From Sphingobacterium thalpophilum (GTDB lineage: Bacteria; Bacteroidota; Bacteroidia; Sphingobacteriales; Sphingobacteriaceae), in NCBI RefSeq assembly GCF_038396785.1, contig NZ_CP151087.1, forward strand, positions 4,650,001-4,714,000: a stretch of DNA of 64,000 nt, written 5' to 3'. Shown in pieces: positions 28,318 to 36,301 of this stretch (the stretch's first letter is position 1; every line of letters starts with the position of its first letter). The notes beneath the pieces are model-generated. The model saw nothing but the letters and a program-made list of their open reading frames with translations. It did no database searches and was not told the DNA's origin. The position numbers were made by a program, and so were the translations under genes.

Positions 28318-28513
28318 TGGGATCATAGACAAAAAAGTAAATAAAATCTATATTTTTAGGCCATAAATAAAAGGAACGTATTTTGCTGTTGTGACTGATG
28401 TTACACGCTATTTGGATGAGGCGATGTTTTGGTGAATAGAGGTAACGTGTAAAGGAATCGGTCAGGCTGTCGATAGTGAGGCAAAATATGCGGGAATAAA
28501 AAATAATAAATAA

Positions 28514-28924
28514 ATGAAGAATTTCTTCTTGTGCTTTTTTTTGGCGATTGGTATTGCGATACCTACAGTAGCCCAAAACGCCGGTTTGAATAAACAGCAG
28601 ACGATGGCCTATATTAACAAGCTGTATAAAGTAGCTTATCATTATAAGGATACAAAAATTGATACGGTGACGGTAGACGGAAGAGTGCTGACAGTCTTTC
28701 TTTCCAGTGGCCAGCATTTTCGAAGCGATATTGCCAAATCAGATGTACTTGTCATTGCCAGGGTAAAATCAGGGTATCAGATTCGATTCAAGTCGTCGCC
28801 AAGCACGGATGAAATTTTATGGGCAATCCAAACAGAAGATGATGCCAAACGTCTGAAAAATGCGTTGGAGCATCTGATTAAAATTGTAAAAACGGAGAAA
28901 AAGACAGATCCTTTCAGTAGTTAA
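28514..28924 (+). CDS. Small exported protein, unknown function
   Basis: A 136-residue protein with a signal peptide (MKNFFLCFFLAIGIAIPTVAQ) and a mature part of about 115 residues rich in lysine near the end. No family is recognised. The central segment DTVTVDGRVLTVFLSSGQHF suggests a beta-structured domain. It is monocistronic, 270 bases after the vWA gene; no repeats, cysteines or membrane segments beyond the signal are visible. Confidence 0.65.
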   Translation: MKNFFLCFFLAIGIAIPTVAQNAGLNKQQTMAYINKLYKVAYHYKDTKIDTVTVDGRVLTVFLSSGQHFRSDIAKSDVLVIARVKSGYQIRFKSSPSTDEILWAIQTEDDAKRLKNALEHLIKIVKTEKKTDPFSS

Positions 28925-29268
28925 GTATTTTAGAAGCGTTCTGGTCCGATGAATACTAGAATGTTCGGCAAGGTATGAGCTTGCCGAACTGAATAGAGAA
29001 AGTAGTAGGGCTTGCACATGGATATGTGTTGAGGATTGCTGAGGGGGTAACCAAATGCCTACTAGATATAAAGACGATTGGCTCATGGCCGAAATTGATG
29101 TGGCTATTGAAACCATCGATTGTAAATCACATCGCTTATACGAAGTAAGCATATTTACATGAATTCGGTGTTAAAATGTTGTTATCTTATTGTAATCAAG
29201 TGTGTTGTGTGTTTGTTTCCGAATGGTCTTATTTCTCCTGTTGATGAATTTATTTCCCTAGAGTGCCA
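28925..29268. other. Gene-poor stretch with a perfect hairpin
   Basis: Contains a perfect 10-bp inverted repeat GTTCGGCAAG / CTTGCCGAAC (28963-28989) with a 7-base loop but no T-tract, possibly the end of the preceding transcript. A 35-codon frame (29055-29162, + strand, MPTRYKDDWLMAEIDVAIET...) is open but has no promoter-like sequence and is not called. Nothing else is recognised. Confidence 0.5.
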
Positions 29269-29931
29269 TTATCCTCTTTGCAAGCTTATATTTCCGAGAT
29301 AGCTGCTATTCATGCTTCGATTAGTCCCGTCAGCTGCAATAAAACCTAGATATAAGTGATATGTATCACTTCGGGTTAGTTTCGGTATTTGAATAGATTC
29401 TTGTAAATCCATGATGTAATTATTAAGTAAAACACCTTGTGAACCGTTTATTGGATTCTCAGGAATGAGGAGTACCAAGGTTCGGAAATCTGTCAGATCT
29501 TCATGCAAGAGTTTTTCGGAGTTTTTTAGTTCCCAAGTGATATGGATAGTTTCGTTCAACAATTGAAATGTTGCCCCTGTAATCTCTTCGTCCAACCCTC
29601 GGCTTAGGGCAATCTTTTCATAATCGATATGAAAACCTTCATCGTCTTTTTGCATGGCATGGTGAAGGTTGTAGGACATTGCAGCATTATAAGCTGTCAT
29701 ATTTTTGGTGTAGTTTGCGAAGCCGAGCCGTATAATTTTTTTGTAGGGACTTAAGAATTGCTGCATAAGTCCAAATTTGTTTCGGTTGTTAACTTCCTTA
29801 TCCGAAAGCGGCCTTCTTTTATTCACTCTTGGAAGAGATCGGACATAATTGATTTCTTTCCATTTACAAAAAACAACTGCACCGACCTTACCAGAAGGAG
29901 GACCGTTTATACCGTGTTTTACATTTGCCAT
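29269..29931 (-). CDS. DUF6266 family protein
   Basis: A 220-residue protein that begins MANVKHGINGPPSGKVGAVV followed by CKWKEINYVRSLPRVNKRR, the glycine/Lys-Val-Gly opening typical of the Bacteroidota-specific DUF6266 family. No signal peptide or membrane segment. The function of the family is unknown to me. It stands alone; an array of 11-bp repeats lies about 95 bases upstream of its start. Confidence 0.8.
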   Translation of the reverse strand: MANVKHGINGPPSGKVGAVVFCKWKEINYVRSLPRVNKRRPLSDKEVNNRNKFGLMQQFLSPYKKIIRLGFANYTKNMTAYNAAMSYNLHHAMQKDDEGFHIDYEKIALSRGLDEEITGATFQLLNETIHITWELKNSEKLLHEDLTDFRTLVLLIPENPINGSQGVLLNNYIMDLQESIQIPKLTRSDTYHLYLGFIAADGTNRSMNSSYLGNISLQRG

Positions 29932-30024
29932 AGTATTAAATTAAAGTTCATAGGCTTTTACTAACGTACAAGTGGTGGATAAGTTTAGACCAACACCTCG
30001 ATTTATTGTAAATAAACTGTTACA

Positions 30025-30113
30025 TTATAGGGGGCTAATAGGGAGCTGAAACGCTTTCATCCGAATGAGGTCCCTATCAGGTCCCTATAAAGTCCCTATC
30101 AAATCCCTTTTAG
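30025..30113. repeat. 11-bp iteron array with inverted partner copies
   Basis: Four head-to-tail 11-bp units follow GTCCCTATCAG (30070-30080), GTCCCTATAAA, GTCCCTATCAA and ATCCCTTTTAG, ending at 30113. Two units of the same kind in reverse orientation (TTATAGGGGGC, TAATAGGGAGC) occupy 30025-30046. Between them lies a small palindrome TGAAA-CGC-TTTCA. The 11-bp period is one DNA turn, so all copies face the same side. Not CRISPR: no spacers. The binding protein is unknown. Confidence 0.7.
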
Positions 30114-30165
30114 GGAATTATTTTTTTTGGATGAGATCCCTTGTTGCTGAAATAATGGTTTGCAT

Positions 30166-30197
30166 AAAAAAAGCAGATCCGATGAATGATCTGCTTT
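30166..30197 (-). terminator. Hairpin terminator in the 29932-30405 gap
   Basis: Stem AAAGCAGATC / GATCTGCTTT (10 bp) with an 8-base loop. On the minus strand it is followed by a run of seven T. No gene is seen whose leftward transcript would end here, since the flanking genes are transcribed away from the gap. Confidence 0.65.
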
Positions 30198-30329
30198 GAC
30201 TGATAGATATTAGAAGTTGGCTGATACGTTAACCTAGTAGTACGGTAAATAGTGGGATCACATATTTTGGGGCCCGTTCGTTTTGTTACAGCTTTTGGAA
30301 ATATTTTTAGAGCTTATTATGGTTATTGG

Positions 30330-30350
30330 TAGGTAGGGGCATTCTACCTA
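30330..30350. promoter_or_regulatory. Inverted repeat upstream of the desaturase gene
   Basis: TAGGTAG / CTACCTA, 7 bp perfect with a 7-base centre, 55 bases before the desaturase start. Size and place suit a dimeric repressor or activator site. No matching regulator is identified; the XRE gene across the desaturase is a candidate by proximity only. Confidence 0.35.
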
Positions 30351-30405
30351 ACATGTTAGATGTCTGCGAAAAAATCCTTATTTTTACCGATAAAATCACA
30401 TCGAA

Positions 30406-31461
30406 TTGACACATCAGGAAAAGTCGAGCCAGATTAGGAGGGAAATAAATCTTTCCTATCAACAGCTTAAAGGAATGTACCCCATCTTAAAAAGTCAGAA
30501 CAGTATCGGAATGGCCATATTTGCACTAGCGATCCTGGCCATTGTTGTTGTATCGATAGCTTGGTCTCGCGCTCTTGTTCCGACTTGGCTTATGATTGTC
30601 AGTAATGCCTTTTTTATGGGTGTTTTACATGAAATAGAACATGATCTGATTCACTGGCTTTATTTTAAAAGACAAAAAGTGGTTCATCATTTTATGCTTT
30701 TTAGTGTATGGATATTACGCCCATTGACTGTCAATCCCTGGATACGCAGGACCTTGCATCATCATCATCATAAATTTTCGGGTACATTACATGATGTTGA
30801 GGAACGCAGTGTGACGAATGGCGAGCAGTGGTCGATCAAACGTTTGGTAACAACGGCCGATGTTGTATTGGGCGGGCTCTTTCGGCTGCATCGTATGTTT
30901 AATGATATGGACAAAGAGGTGAAAAATGGGAATCTAAAATTGGAGACTTCTTCAAAACTAAAACGGATTATGTTTTTAAGCATTGTTCCAGTGACGATTT
31001 TTGCACATGTGATCTTATATTTCTTCTTTGCAGACCTATTATTTGATTGGTTAAGAGTGGTTTTTGGAGTGAATTTGAGTTTTCCACACTATGTTGATAA
31101 CATGTTGATAAGTTTGCGTTGGATCATTTATGTTATTCTATTACCAAACTTATTACGCCAATTTTGTTTACATTTTATTACATCAAACATGCATTATTTT
31201 GGCGATGTCGAAGCTGGAAATGTTATTGAGCAAACGCAGGTATTGACAGTTTGGTGGACTTTTCCGATGCAATTGTTTTGTTTCTTTTTCGGTTGGACAC
31301 ATAGCATCCATCATTTTGTCGTCAATGAGACATTTTACGTACGTCATATTGGGCGCAAGAAGGCACAAGAAATTTTGCGCAAGTATGGGGTTCGTTTTAA
31401 TGATTTGGGAACGTTTAGAAGGGCAAACCGTTTTCGTGAACTTTCCAACAAAGAAGTTTAG
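30406..31461 (+). CDS. Fatty acid desaturase family membrane protein
   Basis: A 351-residue di-iron membrane oxidase. Histidine boxes are visible as HEIEHD (75-80), the run of five His at 118-122, and HSIHHF near residue 304. Membrane helices lie near 35-52, 60-75, 190-215 and 235-255. No ATG precedes residue 24; the reading frame starts at a TTG (30406), and the residues before the first ATG look genuine, so a non-ATG start is accepted. The double bond position or hydroxylation product is unknown. The 3' end overlaps the convergent regulator gene by 4 bases. Confidence 0.85.
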   Translation: MTHQEKSSQIRREINLSYQQLKGMYPILKSQNSIGMAIFALAILAIVVVSIAWSRALVPTWLMIVSNAFFMGVLHEIEHDLIHWLYFKRQKVVHHFMLFSVWILRPLTVNPWIRRTLHHHHHKFSGTLHDVEERSVTNGEQWSIKRLVTTADVVLGGLFRLHRMFNDMDKEVKNGNLKLETSSKLKRIMFLSIVPVTIFAHVILYFFFADLLFDWLRVVFGVNLSFPHYVDNMLISLRWIIYVILLPNLLRQFCLHFITSNMHYFGDVEAGNVIEQTQVLTVWWTFPMQLFCFFFGWTHSIHHFVVNETFYVRHIGRKKAQEILRKYGVRFNDLGTFRRANRFRELSNKEV

Positions 31462-31946
31462 TCCTTTTTATTTACCTTTTTTTTACGATAGATTTTATAG
31501 TTACCATGCTGCTGATAGACGAGGGCTCCCTCTTCACAATAGTTGGTTAGATAAACAGAGAATTTGTTGCTTTGGCTCTTGTCAATACCCAATTGGACCA
31601 ACACCTCCGAAACACGTCGTGCTGAGTGGAAAAAATCCGAATGATAGACGAGGTCATCCAGTTTTTTGCTTAGCGTGATTCTTTCCTGCGCATCAGGAGG
31701 TAGGGAATAGGGCGAATTAAAAACAATATCATGCTGAAAAAATACCGTCGGTTGGATTTCCAGGCTGCGGCATAAAGTTAAAAAGTTTGTGAGCGTTAAG
31801 TCTTTTCCCTTTTCTATACCATTGAGTGTTCCTGTTGAAATGCCTGTTAGATGGGATAGATCCCGTAGTGAATAATAAAGATCATTTCGTTTCGCGCGAA
31901 AGCGTAAACCAATTGTTTCCAGTAATGCTTTGTCTTCATCCGTCAT
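31458..31946 (-). CDS. XRE-type helix-turn-helix regulator
   Basis: A 162-residue protein. Residues 8-65 form a Cro/CI-type helix-turn-helix (RFRAKRNDLYYSLRDLSHLTG, STGTLNGIEKGKDLTLTNFL). The C-terminal part is not recognised and ends in the basic tail YRKKKVNKKD. Its ATG lies close to a divergent stretch with a strong rightward promoter (32002-32032), which it might control. Confidence 0.85.
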   Translation of the reverse strand: MTDEDKALLETIGLRFRAKRNDLYYSLRDLSHLTGISTGTLNGIEKGKDLTLTNFLTLCRSLEIQPTVFFQHDIVFNSPYSLPPDAQERITLSKKLDDLVYHSDFFHSARRVSEVLVQLGIDKSQSNKFSVYLTNYCEEGALVYQQHGNYKIYRKKKVNKKD

Positions 31947-32001
31947 ACAACGAATTGAATGACAATTTGCGCAAAATATAGTTCATTATTTTGTTTAAAA
32001 A

Positions 32002-32032
32002 TTTGTATTTATTATTTTTTCTTTTATATTTG
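32002..32032 (+). promoter_or_regulatory. Strong promoter reading into a gene-free element
   Basis: TTTG (32002-32005), 19-base spacer, TATATTTG (32025-32032): a complete match to the Bacteroidota promoter with ideal spacing. It points right, into a stretch without a convincing long ORF until 32386, where the next gene is on the other strand. Confidence 0.65.
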
Positions 32033-32171
32033 TTATAACAGATGATTTAATCGGTACTGAGATTTGTTTAGTAAATAGACCCTACGTCACCGTCCTGTGT
32101 AAACCAATATAAAAAGTTATTATCTAGTAGCACACAGGCGAATGAAAAACGAAATTATTTAAGCAGATATT

Positions 32172-32234
32172 GTCGATTTACCTGGCTTCGGTTTCCAAGA
32201 ATCCGTCAAGTTCCACCGGAGCCGTGGTAAATTG
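32172..32234 (+). repeat. 63-bp hairpin repeat, copy 1
   Basis: Starts GTCGATTTACCTGGCTTCGG. Copy 2 at 32301 is the same length and identical at 56 of 63 positions by eye. It folds into a stem of about 16 bp (positions 5-20 with 45-61, one bulged T) around a 24-base loop. GC is clearly higher than the flanks. Confidence 0.85.
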
Positions 32235-32300
32235 TCGAGTACGTCGGCACAATGACCGAAATTTTGGTCAGATTCTACCAGATTGTGTATGACGACAAAA

Positions 32301-32363
32301 GTCGACTTGCCCGGCTTCGGTTTCCAAGAATCCGTCAAGTTCCGCCGGAGCTGTGGTGAGTTG
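32301..32363 (+). repeat. 63-bp hairpin repeat, copy 2
   Basis: Starts GTCGACTTGCCCGGCTTCGG. All seven differences from copy 1 are transitions; six fall in the stem and each keeps pairing (one T-A to C-G double change, one T-G to C-G, three changes to G-T wobble). The loop is unchanged except for its last base. Confidence 0.85.
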
Positions 32364-32385
32364 CATGGTTGCGGCTATTCGCCTG

Positions 32386-32568
32386 TTATTGTCCACTCAT
32401 AAAATAATAAATCAGATAAAACACAATCAACACACATACTGCAATAATAAGTGTACGTTTGAGATTTCGACCGGCAGGTTCATCATCTTTTTCCTCAACG
32501 GCAACATCAGGTAGTTTCTCTTCCTGTTTTTGATCGCTATGTTCGGGGGTTTCATATTTATTTTCCAT
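32386..32568 (-). CDS. Small single-pass membrane protein, unknown
   Basis: A 60-residue protein: a charged, Glu/Lys-rich N-terminal half (about 1-36) followed by one membrane helix at about 39-57 (TLIIAVCVLIVFYLIYYF). Start chosen at the ATG 32568; a GTG lies directly before it. Its stop codon touches the right arm of the closing stem of the structured element. The upstream region carries copies of TTGTAAAT (32587, 32609) and TTGCAAAT (32602). Function unknown. Confidence 0.65.
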   Translation of the reverse strand: MENKYETPEHSDQKQEEKLPDVAVEEKDDEPAGRNLKRTLIIAVCVLIVFYLIYYFMSGQ

Positions 32569-32831
32569 CACTCAACTTGTTTGTTATTGTAAATAGAACA
32601 GTTGCAAATTGTAAATCGTTGAGTTGGGTATATTTTTATTCCTATAAAAAAGCATGTTATGGAGCGCTGAGCACGCGACGTGAATAAATAAAACGGTAAA
32701 GCATTGTGTTTTTTCGAGTATTTGCATACATTGCGGCTATAATTAACGCGACAAACCTAAACAACCTGTAAACCTGCGTTTACAAATAATTTTGCGTTAA
32801 ACGAAGTCTGTAATAAATAATTGAGCACTAA

Positions 32832-33719
32832 ATGAAAAGAAGAACTCTTATCGGAACATTGGTAGCTGGATGTATGATGTTGGCTGTTAGTCCAACATTT
32901 GCACAACAGAAAGCTGCAAAAAAGGAAATTGGTCTACAGTTATATTCTGTACGTGAAGAAATCGGTAAAAACGCCAATTTCGACCAGATTCTGCAAAAGA
33001 TCTCAGCATTGGGTTATACAGGAGTGGAAGCTGCTGGATACAAAGATGGTAAATTATATAACTTGAGCCCACAAGAGTTTAAGGCAAAAGTTGAAAAAGC
33101 TGGAATGAAGGTGATTTCATCACATGCAACGAAAACGCTATCAGAGAAAGAGTTAAGCTCTGGAGATTTTACAGAATCCCTAAAATGGTGGGACGAATGT
33201 ATTGCTACGCACAAAGCAGCGGGAATGAAATACATCGTCACGCCTTGGATGGATGTACCTAAAACACTTAAGGATCTGGAAACGCAATGTCGCTACCTGG
33301 ATGCTGTGGGTGCGAAATGCCGTCAGCAAGGAATCATTTACGGATACCACAACCACTCGCATGAGTTTAGAAAAGTGGAAGATAAAGTGATGTACGATTA
33401 TATGTTAGAGCATACAAATCCTGAACATGTATTCTTCGAGATGGACGTCTATTGGGCGGTCATGGGGCAAGTTAGTCCGGTTGATTACTTCAATAAATAT
33501 GCGGGCAGATTCAAGGCTTTGCACATTAAGGACCACCGCGAAATTGGCCAAAGTGGTATGGTCGGTTTCGATGCAATTTTTAACAATTCAAAAGTTGCTG
33601 GCCTGCAATATATTTTTGTTGAGCTGGAAGAAACACGTAACGATATTTATACCGGTTTACAACAAAGTATCGATTATCTGAAAAAAGCATCTTTTGTAAA
33701 GGCTAGCTACTTAAAATAG
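32832..33719 (+). CDS. Exported sugar phosphate isomerase/epimerase family protein
   Basis: A 295-residue TIM-barrel protein of the xylose-isomerase-like (AP endonuclease 2) family. The N-terminus MKRRTLIGTLVAGCMMLAVS with PTFAQQ is a signal peptide, so it is periplasmic. Characteristic pieces are LQLYSVREE, GYTGVEAAG, YHNHSHEF and EMDVYWA, with the His/Asp/Glu metal ligands. Likely acts on a sugar derivative; substrate unknown. Monocistronic. Confidence 0.88.
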   Translation: MKRRTLIGTLVAGCMMLAVSPTFAQQKAAKKEIGLQLYSVREEIGKNANFDQILQKISALGYTGVEAAGYKDGKLYNLSPQEFKAKVEKAGMKVISSHATKTLSEKELSSGDFTESLKWWDECIATHKAAGMKYIVTPWMDVPKTLKDLETQCRYLDAVGAKCRQQGIIYGYHNHSHEFRKVEDKVMYDYMLEHTNPEHVFFEMDVYWAVMGQVSPVDYFNKYAGRFKALHIKDHREIGQSGMVGFDAIFNNSKVAGLQYIFVELEETRNDIYTGLQQSIDYLKKASFVKASYLK

Positions 33720-33836
33720 CCAAAAATAGGGAGAAAACTGACCCAGTTGAGACAATTCTCCGTTTGATAGATTTATTATTTTTCGTTAACTTGAATGTAA
33801 TAAAAAGGGATTTTTTATTGAATTAAATTAGACCAT

Positions 33837-34655
33837 ATGAAACGGATTATTGTTGCCACAGACTATGCTGAAGAGGCCGAACATGCCTTAAAGTTTATTA
33901 TGGAAGTTTTTGCAGGAAAAGAATACGAGCTCGTTTTATTTTCTCTTCAAAATCCTTCCATTCATGCAATGAACGCTCGACTTTCTCCCGATTCTATGTT
34001 CAAGATTTTTGAACATCAAAGTAAGGTTTTACGACGTAAAGCCGAGGCGATTACGGCCGAAAGTGGTGTTTTGACTATTCCTTATCTTGCGGCAGGTTTG
34101 TTTTATGACCAGATGACAAAATGCATCCAGGAGACGAATGCGGATTTGTTGGTGATGGGAATGGCCAAACGTTCCTTTGATCAGGACATGCTGGGGAATA
34201 CCACCACGGCAGCAATCAGTAAGTTAAAAATACCTATCCTTTCCGTTCCGCTGGGCGCAAAATTTACGGGTCTGGAGCATATTCTTTTTGCCTGTGATAT
34301 TGTTCGTGGTGTACAAAAGGAAATTCTTGAAAAAGTCAAGGATTTTGCCGCTGAATTTGGTGCGGTACTGGAGGTTCTCAATATTCGAAAAACTGTTGAG
34401 CAGCTGAATGAGGAAAAAGGAAAAGAAACACGTGAAACCATCAACGATGTGATGGGAATCGTAAGTTATTACTACAAAAATGTAACGTCCAATGAGGTCG
34501 TAAAAGCTATCCGGGACGAGGTAAAAGAAAGCAGTACGGATCTGCTGGTTATGATCCCCTATAGGTACGGTTTTTGGAGTTCATTGACCCATCGAAGTAA
34601 GACGCGTATGATGGCCTCGGGGCTGGATGTTCCTTTGCTGACCATCTCGATCTAA
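33837..34655 (+). CDS. Universal stress protein, two UspA domains
   Basis: A 272-residue cytosolic protein with two UspA-like halves: residues 1-140 opening MKRIIVATDYAEEAEHALKF and ending in LLVMGMAKRS plus GNTTTAAISKLKIPILSVP, and residues 150-272 ending DLLVMIPYRYGFWSSLTHR. The first half keeps the G-2x-G-like nucleotide loop remnant; the second is more divergent. Typical tandem UspA size. Role in stress resistance is general knowledge of the family. Confidence 0.9.
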   Translation: MKRIIVATDYAEEAEHALKFIMEVFAGKEYELVLFSLQNPSIHAMNARLSPDSMFKIFEHQSKVLRRKAEAITAESGVLTIPYLAAGLFYDQMTKCIQETNADLLVMGMAKRSFDQDMLGNTTTAAISKLKIPILSVPLGAKFTGLEHILFACDIVRGVQKEILEKVKDFAAEFGAVLEVLNIRKTVEQLNEEKGKETRETINDVMGIVSYYYKNVTSNEVVKAIRDEVKESSTDLLVMIPYRYGFWSSLTHRSKTRMMASGLDVPLLTISI

Positions 34656-34669
34656 TTTTTTTTATTATA

Positions 34670-34702
34670 AAAGCCCAGGTGAACTGAGATCAGCTGGGCT
34701 TT
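34670..34702. terminator. Convergent terminator between usp-like gene and the 34716 gene
   Basis: Perfect 9-bp stem AAAGCCCAG / CTGGGCTTT with a 15-base loop between convergent genes. The stem sequence is the same as that of the terminator at 22059-22088. Confidence 0.75.
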
Positions 34703-34715
34703 ATCTTGATTGTAC

Positions 34716-35159
34716 TTATTGAAATAGCGGGAGTATCTTATCCCAAATTTGCTGGTAGGCTTTATTGTTCCGGACGATTCCCTTATCTTCATCATAATAA
34801 TTAGGTGCGTCAAAACTCCCGCCTTTACGCCTTTCTATTGAAAATATATTTAGAACTATTTTTGATCTTTCAGCTTGTAAAGGGCTGATCAGGAAGTTGA
34901 AAAATAATTTTTCTCCTTCTTTATTGCTTAGGAGATTATTGTTTTCAAGATATGTACTGGTTTGAATAAATCCCGAAGGCCGATCGAGCTGTACAATAAA
35001 ATAACCACCATCCTGAAGCACTTGTATTATCTTGTTATATGCCGAATTACTTGCGATCGGGATAGTTTTAGTACGGTCTGGATTTTGTGCCAACAGGGGG
35101 CTGGAAAAGAAGAATACATAAGCAATCAGCATCAAGGAGAATTGGATAAAATGTTTCAT
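34716..35159 (-). CDS. Small exported protein, unknown function
   Basis: A 147-residue protein with a signal peptide (MKHFIQFSLMLIAYVFFFSS, cleavage probably after LLAQ). The mature part has an alpha/beta look, with SNSAYNKIIQVLQDGGYFIV and later a beta-rich segment FFNFLISPLQAERSKIVLNI. No family is recognised. Single-gene unit bounded by a shared terminator. Confidence 0.65.
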   Translation of the reverse strand: MKHFIQFSLMLIAYVFFFSSPLLAQNPDRTKTIPIASNSAYNKIIQVLQDGGYFIVQLDRPSGFIQTSTYLENNNLLSNKEGEKLFFNFLISPLQAERSKIVLNIFSIERRKGGSFDAPNYYDEDKGIVRNNKAYQQIWDKILPLFQ

Positions 35160-35243
35160 ATTGCCGAATTAAAGATCTTATCTAATGAATACTGTAATTT
35201 AACAATTTTATTTTTGATGACGGGTAATTAGATTGTCACGCTG

Positions 35244-35747
35244 TTATTTAATTCGTATACCTAATATTTTTAGACTACGTTCTTCCTGATCCAAGGTTGC
35301 TATATTGGGTAAGTTGGCCCATTCCTTGAAACCCGTCTTTTCAAATAATGCGATGCTTGGAAGATTGTGTGCAAAGATAAATCCCAATAAGGTATGTACG
35401 CCTAAACCTGGGGCTTTATCAATGCAGTACTGGAGAATCTGTTTACCCAGGCCTCGACCACGTTGCTGTTCATCCAAATAGATACTGATTTCTACTGTTG
35501 CGTCATAAGCTGGACGACCATAGAAAGATTGAAAACTTACCCATCCAAGTATCTGGTTATTTTCATCTTCTATCAGCCACAGGGGTCTTTTCGAAGCGTT
35601 ATGTTCGTCAAACCATTTTTGTCTACTGGCAACAGATACTGGGGCAGTGTCTGCAGTAACCATGCGGGAGGCTATTGTAGAGTTGTATATTTCTACTATG
35701 CGTGGTAAATCATGTTGTGCTGCGTCGCGAAATTTTAATTGATTCAT
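35244..35747 (-). CDS. GNAT acetyltransferase, phosphinothricin-acetyltransferase-like
   Basis: A 167-residue GNAT domain. It opens FRDAAQHDLPRIVEIYNSTI and contains the acetyl-CoA loop EQQRGRGLGKQILQYCID at about residues 93-110 and the tail FEKTGFKEW. The arrangement fits the Pat/YncA branch that acetylates small amines such as phosphinothricin or methionine derivatives; the true substrate is unknown. Confidence 0.88.
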   Translation of the reverse strand: MNQLKFRDAAQHDLPRIVEIYNSTIASRMVTADTAPVSVASRQKWFDEHNASKRPLWLIEDENNQILGWVSFQSFYGRPAYDATVEISIYLDEQQRGRGLGKQILQYCIDKAPGLGVHTLLGFIFAHNLPSIALFEKTGFKEWANLPNIATLDQEERSLKILGIRIK

Positions 35748-36301
35748 GGTTTGTACTGTTTAATTGTTGTTTGGACGACTCTGATATGCTGCCCGAAGAT
35801 AGCCTGTGTTGCGAATAACAAGCAGATAAAAAGAATGAATTTCATGAAGATCGGCTTTATATTAAATCTGTTTTTGTCAAACTTAGATAAATTGCTTTTT
35901 ATATGCAATACAATTACCCTTCATAAAGGTAACAATTCATACATGTGAGACATTTCTTGTTGTTTTTCTGGCTGATTTATATCGATCACAGGGGTAAATT
36001 GCACGATTTCTGTATTTTATGAGTGAAATTTACACTAATTTGAACAAATATTTCACTACATAGTGTTATTTTTTTTCTCATCTTAGATCATTCAACGAAG
36101 ACACATCAGCGTTATTGATGATAGATCTTAGCGAAATAGCTTGTCTTTTCGTTTAGTTATACAGGAACTTTTCTAAACAGGAATTTTTCACCGAGTTCCG
36201 GTCGCCATAAAATCACTAAAAAATTAGCTAAGAAGGATCTAGGGAAGAGATTGGCTAGCAGCCATGCTGTTAGCTACTTTTTTGAATACAACGAATCAAT
36301 T
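35748..36301. other. Gene-free stretch with interleaved inverted repeats
   Basis: No supported gene in 554 bases. At 36022-36066 two inverted repeats interleave: AGTGAAAT (36022-36029) pairs ATTTCACT (36050-36057), and ACACTA (36032-36037) pairs TAGTGT (36061-36066), the order expected of an H-type pseudoknot in RNA. AT-rich throughout; the stretch precedes a decayed gene and may be partly degraded sequence. Confidence 0.45.

Larger units (their letters stand above)
32038..32386 (+). ncRNA. Candidate structured RNA with tandem hairpins
   Basis: Predicted transcript from the promoter at 32002-32032. It holds two 63-base hairpin repeats (32172-32234, 32301-32363), a small hairpin between them (TGACC / GGTCA near 32253-32271), and a closing 10-bp stem ACAGGCGAAT (32134-32143) / ATTCGCCTGT (32377-32386). 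The left arm can instead pair with CCTGTGT (32094-32100) through ACACAGG (32132-32138), giving two exclusive folds. It does not match RNase P, SRP, tmRNA or known riboswitch cores that I recognise. A 37-codon ATG frame (32289-32402) covers the second repeat, so a peptide cannot be excluded. Confidence 0.35.

Noticed and set aside
29055..29162. 35-codon ORF on the plus strand
   Set aside because: No promoter-like sequence, no conservation evidence, and it lies in a stretch without other coding signs.
30070..30113. CRISPR or replication-origin iterons
   Set aside because: Units are directly abutting without spacers, and no replication initiator gene or DnaA boxes are seen nearby.
32172..32363. 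CRISPR-like array
   Set aside because: Only two 63-bp units with one 66-base interval and no cas genes; repeats are long hairpins.
36022..36066. Known riboswitch
   Set aside because: No match to a riboswitch core that I can recognise; only paired segments are seen.
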